Below the pieces are notes generated by a model that had not been told where the DNA came from, made no database searches, and was given only the letters and a program-made list of their open reading frames with translations. Shown one piece after another: positions 14,574 through 17,245 of a stretch of DNA of 17,245 nt (its first letter is position 1; the number at the start of each line of letters is the position of its first letter). The stretch is from contig NVUS02000009.1 of assembly GCA_002402005.2 (NCBI GenBank), positions 1 to 17,245 on the forward strand. The letters run 5' to 3'. A program made the translations under genes and the position numbers. The DNA is from OCS116 cluster bacterium. GTDB lineage: Bacteria > Pseudomonadota > Alphaproteobacteria > Rhizobiales > OSC116.

Positions 14574-15017
14574 TTGTCATCATTTCTCCAGATTGACGGC
14601 GCGCCCATCGCATACCATGCGGCCAGCACAGGGTCGTATATTGCACGACCGAAAGACGAACCCTTTGAAGCACTTTCCCGTTGGATGTTATGTTACACAA
14701 ATTTCATTGCCACAAAGCGAGGCCTAGCAAAAGGACTTAGCTCAAGCGACCCTACCTATAACGCCCTTCCCGGTTATTTGTTCAGCCACCTAGGGCCAGC
14801 GCTACAAATGTTGCTTGACGCCGCTGTTGAATCCAAAAGCATACGTGATGAATTTCTAGCCAACGAGCTGTTGATAGCGATTGCAGCTCTTGGAAGAGCG
14901 GAACATGACGAACATTCTGTACAGTTAAAGAAAACTGTTGGATTGCTGGTCGATGGACTACGCTTTATCCAACATAAACTCAGCGGACAATTCAACAAGT
15001 TTAGCGATTACGCATAA
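14574..15017 (+). pseudogene. Truncated paralogue of the TetR regulator (C-terminal domain only)
   Basis: From about residue 30 this frame aligns with the neighbouring TetR: FEALSRWMLCYTNFIATKRG (versus GEALTLWFIRYTEFIATKRG), 'PALQMLLDAAVES' and VGLLVDGLRF. The helix-turn-helix half is missing. The only starts are non-ATG (TTG at 14574), no ribosome site is evident, and the frame is open further upstream. The first residues, FLQIDGAPIAYHAASTG, look like the first strand of an alpha/beta hydrolase and may be a junction with a second lost gene. Its last 10 bp overlap the 3' end of the convergent methyltransferase gene. I read it as decay of a second copy of the same module. Confidence 0.7.
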
Positions 15018-15679
15018 GCCACCCACCCCTTAAAACTAAAGCCAGCATAAAATAAGCTAATATTTGAAAATCCGGCCTCACCGAGCATGGCTTCATCTTC
15101 TTCTGGAGAGAGAATGCTCAACCGCGTGCCAATGGCTTGTCGGCTATGTTCAAGCTGTTTAAGGTCGGTTCCATCCGGAACTCCAAATGCGACATGACGC
15201 GCTATCCATTGTGATTTTTCTGGTTCAGTTTGCGGAAAACTAACATGGGCTATGACAAATGATGCGCCAGGTTTTAAGCGACGGTGAACTTGTTTGAGAA
15301 TATCAAGCCGTTGTTCAAGCGCGATATGATGGAATACCAAAATACAGGAGGCAGCATCAAAAGGCCCTTCAGGCGCAACTTCAATAGTGCCTTCGTGAAA
15401 GCTTATCCGTTCACTATGTTTTGCTGCTGTTGACGCAGCCAATGTGAGCATTTCTGCCGAAGGATCCACCCCATCAAACACCCAATTTGGATAAGCATCG
15501 CCAAATGCCTTAAGCTCTAACCCACCGCCAGCCCCTAAAACCAAAACTCGGCCAACTTGCGGAATATGTTCGGCAAATAACATGCCAGTCATGCGTAATA
15601 AACCGTCATAACCTGGCACCATGCGTGGTGGGCCTTCAATATAAGATTTGTGTTTTGGTACAGAAAATGTTGGTTTCAT
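15008..15679 (-). CDS. Class I SAM-dependent methyltransferase
   Basis: A 223-residue cytoplasmic methyltransferase. Motif I is VLVLGAGGGLE at 45-55, the acidic residue after strand 2 is Asp72 in FDGVDPSAEML, and motif post-II reads PFDAASCILVFHH. ILKQVHRRLKPGASFVIAHV is the usual motif III region. The substrate is not identifiable. The fold is of the CmoA/UbiE-like Methyltransf_25 type. It follows the flavoprotein gene by 38 bp on the same strand, likely in one operon. The ribosome site is weak (a purine run before the ATG at 15679). Confidence 0.88.
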   Translation of the reverse strand: MKPTFSVPKHKSYIEGPPRMVPGYDGLLRMTGMLFAEHIPQVGRVLVLGAGGGLELKAFGDAYPNWVFDGVDPSAEMLTLAASTAAKHSERISFHEGTIEVAPEGPFDAASCILVFHHIALEQRLDILKQVHRRLKPGASFVIAHVSFPQTEPEKSQWIARHVAFGVPDGTDLKQLEHSRQAIGTRLSILSPEEDEAMLGEAGFSNISLFYAGFSFKGWVAYA

Positions 15680-15717
15680 TATTTTTTTCTTTCAATTGGA
15701 ACGTCAAAAACAAGTGA

Positions 15718-16595
15718 TCAGTGCATTGCCATTGCGGCCATCACGCCGTCGCCTGTGGCGAATGTAACATTGTGAGCGCTGCGAATAATGTCACCAGCGG
15801 CATAAACATCAGCAATATTTGTCATTTTCATTTCATCCACTTTAATCATCGCCCCTAATGGCCCTTCCTCGATTTCGCAACCAAGTTGTTGAGCTATGTC
15901 GCTATTCAAAACATTAGGAGGTAAAATGAATAAGGCGTCAATTGCTTGCGAATGACCACCCACCAAATCGATCTGAGTTAAATGATGATTTTCAGAAATA
16001 AACTCCTTAACTAGCGCTGGCTCTATAGCGATATTTCGCAAATTATACTGCTCCAAAGTGGAGTCATCAGGCATTTCACCGCCGTTAAGGAAATAAGTTG
16101 TTGCCCCCCATTCGGCGATCAACATAGCTTGATGTTGCGACATAGGAGATGTATTTAGCACACCTAATTTCTTGTCACTAAACTCATATCCATGGCAGTA
16201 AGGGCAGTGAATGACCGATTTACCCCATTGGTCTGCAAGACCCTTAATTTCGGGTAAAATATCAGAAATGCCATAAGCCAAAAGTAATTTGCTACAGTTG
16301 AGTTTTTTACCATTTGAAAGTGAGATTGAAAAACCTTGATCATTTTTTGCGCGTCAGTCGCTTTGGCCTGAACAAATTGAACTGTTGGGTATGCCGCAAC
16401 TTGGGCGCGAGCCGTTGCCAAAATGGCTTGCGGATTTTCTCCATCTTGCCCCAAAACACCGTGCGATTCATCTGTAAACCGATTGCGTGGCCGCCCAGTG
16501 TCGATGATACAAACCGACCTTCTGGACCTAGCTAGATATAATGCAGCAGACAATCCTGCAAAGCTACCGCCAATGATTATAATATCATAATTCAT
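15718..16595 (-). pseudogene. Thioredoxin-reductase-like NAD(P)/FAD oxidoreductase, frameshifted
   Basis: The gene starts at ATG 16593-16595, with AAGGAA just upstream, as MNYDIIIIGGSFAGLSAALY, an FAD-binding Rossmann motif. Near residue 83 the frame is lost in a run of six A on the coding strand (T6 at 16343-16348). With a seventh A it would read TDAQKNDQGFSISLSNGKKL and continue without interruption to the stop at 15718, giving about 292 residues, the family's normal length. The second part carries the redox-active CPYC (HCPYCHGYEF, about residue 130) and the FAD/NAD signature DVYAAGDIIRSAHNVTFATG. Read as written, the first frame ends at 16164 and the protein is inactive. Both halves are otherwise intact, so a sequencing error or very recent mutation is likely. 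Confidence 0.85.
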
Positions 16596-16682
16596 ATATT
16601 TTCCTTCGTTATATAAAGAAATGCTGGTGGGGCGCTTTCTTATACGCCTCACCTATTTCACTGAAATAATGTAATATTTTGA

Positions 16683-16959
16683 TTAAGTTGCTTTCTCGTT
16701 TTCTGGGCCTCGAACCAACACAAAGACAAGTAATATGGCCATAACAACAACACCTGACCGCTTGTTACCAACCGATGACAAAAGCTTCCTGTGCGGAACC
16801 AAGAAGGATTGCTGCGTAAGATGGCTCGCCTTTTAAATAGAGAATACCGGCAATGCCTTCGCGAGCAACAGTCGGCAACAATAATGCCGCCAATGTGATG
16901 GCGTAAATGTTGGCGGTTAAATGACCGACTTCCTCTTTTGAATTGTGTTCTTCGGACAC
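16683..16959 (-). CDS. Small membrane protein, unrecognised, possibly frameshifted
   Basis: The first frame (16765-16959, 64 residues) reads MSEEHNSKEEVGHLTANIYA and contains a hydrophobic segment ITLAALLLPTVAREGIAGIL. It ends in a stop after QEAFVIGW. The overlapping +1 frame continues to 16683 with LLSSVGNKRSGVVVMAILLV then FVLVRGPENEKAT, a second membrane segment and a plausible charged tail. The natural gene may therefore be about 91 residues with one frameshift near 16770-16800. I do not recognise the family. It is divergent from the Rrf2 gene and upstream of the flavoprotein. Confidence 0.45.
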
Positions 16960-16994
16960 AGAATTCCCAGTTTCATGTGATTTTTATTAGCACG

Positions 16995-17025
16995 TTATCA
17001 TGTGGCGTAAACTGTTACGTGATAA
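16995..17025. promoter_or_regulatory. Nested inverted repeat in the Rrf2 upstream region
   Basis: TTATCA (16995-17000) and TGATAA (17020-17025) enclose CGTAA-ACTG-TTACG (17006-17019). It is a candidate operator between the small membrane-protein gene and the Rrf2 gene. Rrf2 regulators often control themselves and neighbouring genes, but the binder is not known. Confidence 0.4.
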
Positions 17026-17131
17026 AATTAAACAAGTCGACATCATTTAGCCTGAAATCTAAATTCACGTGCTTTTTGTTGTTACTTAATCTTATTTTCC
17101 TGTATGATGCCCAAAAAAACCGGAGATTAAA

Positions 17132-17245
17132 TTGAGACGAGACAACCGCCTACCCCGTGTCCTTCATGCCTTGTTGCATATAGAACAAACCATACATCCC
17201 ATCACCTCTGAAATGATGGGACAAATGTTGGGCATGGATGCATCA
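17132..17245 (+). CDS. Rrf2 family transcriptional regulator (partial, runs off the window)
   Basis: The first 38 codons read (M)RRDNRLPRVLHALLHIEQTI and HPITSEMMGQMLGMDAS. This is the winged-helix start of the Rrf2 family (RxDxRLxxVLHxLLH... TSExxxxML). The start is TTG at 17132, preceded by CGGAG with a 6-nt gap; no ATG is near, and sequence upstream of the TTG is not family-like. TATGAT at 17103-17108 may be the -10. The cysteine region that would tell an Fe-S or redox sensor from others lies beyond the window. It is divergent from the flavoprotein cluster and may regulate it. Confidence 0.85.
   Translation, partial: MRRDNRLPRVLHALLHIEQTIHPITSEMMGQMLGMDAS

Overview
The window reads as an accessory stretch of a low-to-moderate GC Gram-negative chromosome, most likely an alphaproteobacterium. 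That assignment is an inference. It rests on a perfect TTTAGAG-AAA-CTCTAAA palindrome in front of the siderophore operon, which matches the Irr (iron control element) operator typical of that class, on a periplasmic FecB-type transporter, and on DusA-like N-termini. No rRNA, tRNA, CRISPR array or intact integrase or transposase was seen.

Layout from left to right. (1) 1-1340, minus strand: the start of a YtoQ-family gene behind a near-consensus promoter, a VOC-fold protein, and the relic of a serine recombinase. (2) 1338-5206, minus strand: a complete, tightly coupled Fec-type siderophore uptake operon (binding protein, two permeases, ATPase) with a promoter overlapped by a Fur-like palindrome and flanked by an Irr-like box. 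(3) 5493-7172, plus: a KefB/KefC-type cation:proton antiporter. (4) 7200-8666: an orphan ORF and a 'mobile mystery protein' A/B pair (HTH regulator plus Fic enzyme); the Fic gene is broken by one extra C in a C7 run. (5) 8841-11732: two 85-bp diverged direct repeats, each being the 5' end of a dusA gene truncated just after the T-D codons. They bracket a beta-carbonic anhydrase, an NmrA-like reductase and a divergent TetR regulator. This fits successive integrations at the dusA hot spot, with the displaced dusA starts left as scars. (6) 11934-15017: an alpha/beta hydrolase plus SDR operon with a divergent TetR regulator and tandem operators, then a truncated paralogue of that TetR gene. (7) 15008-17245: a methyltransferase, a thioredoxin-reductase-like flavoprotein broken by one missing A in a poly-A run, a small membrane-protein ORF, and the TTG-started beginning of an Rrf2-family regulator.

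How the parts relate: the iron operon works as one importer. Two regulator/enzyme modules (NmrA-like/TetR and hydrolase-SDR/TetR) have the same divergent architecture with operators between them. The methyltransferase, flavoprotein and Rrf2 cluster looks like a redox or electrophile-responsive unit. The many scars (resolvase relic, two dusA 5' ends, half a TetR gene, two homopolymer frameshifts) suggest repeated gain and decay of cargo. The two homopolymer frameshifts could also be sequencing errors.
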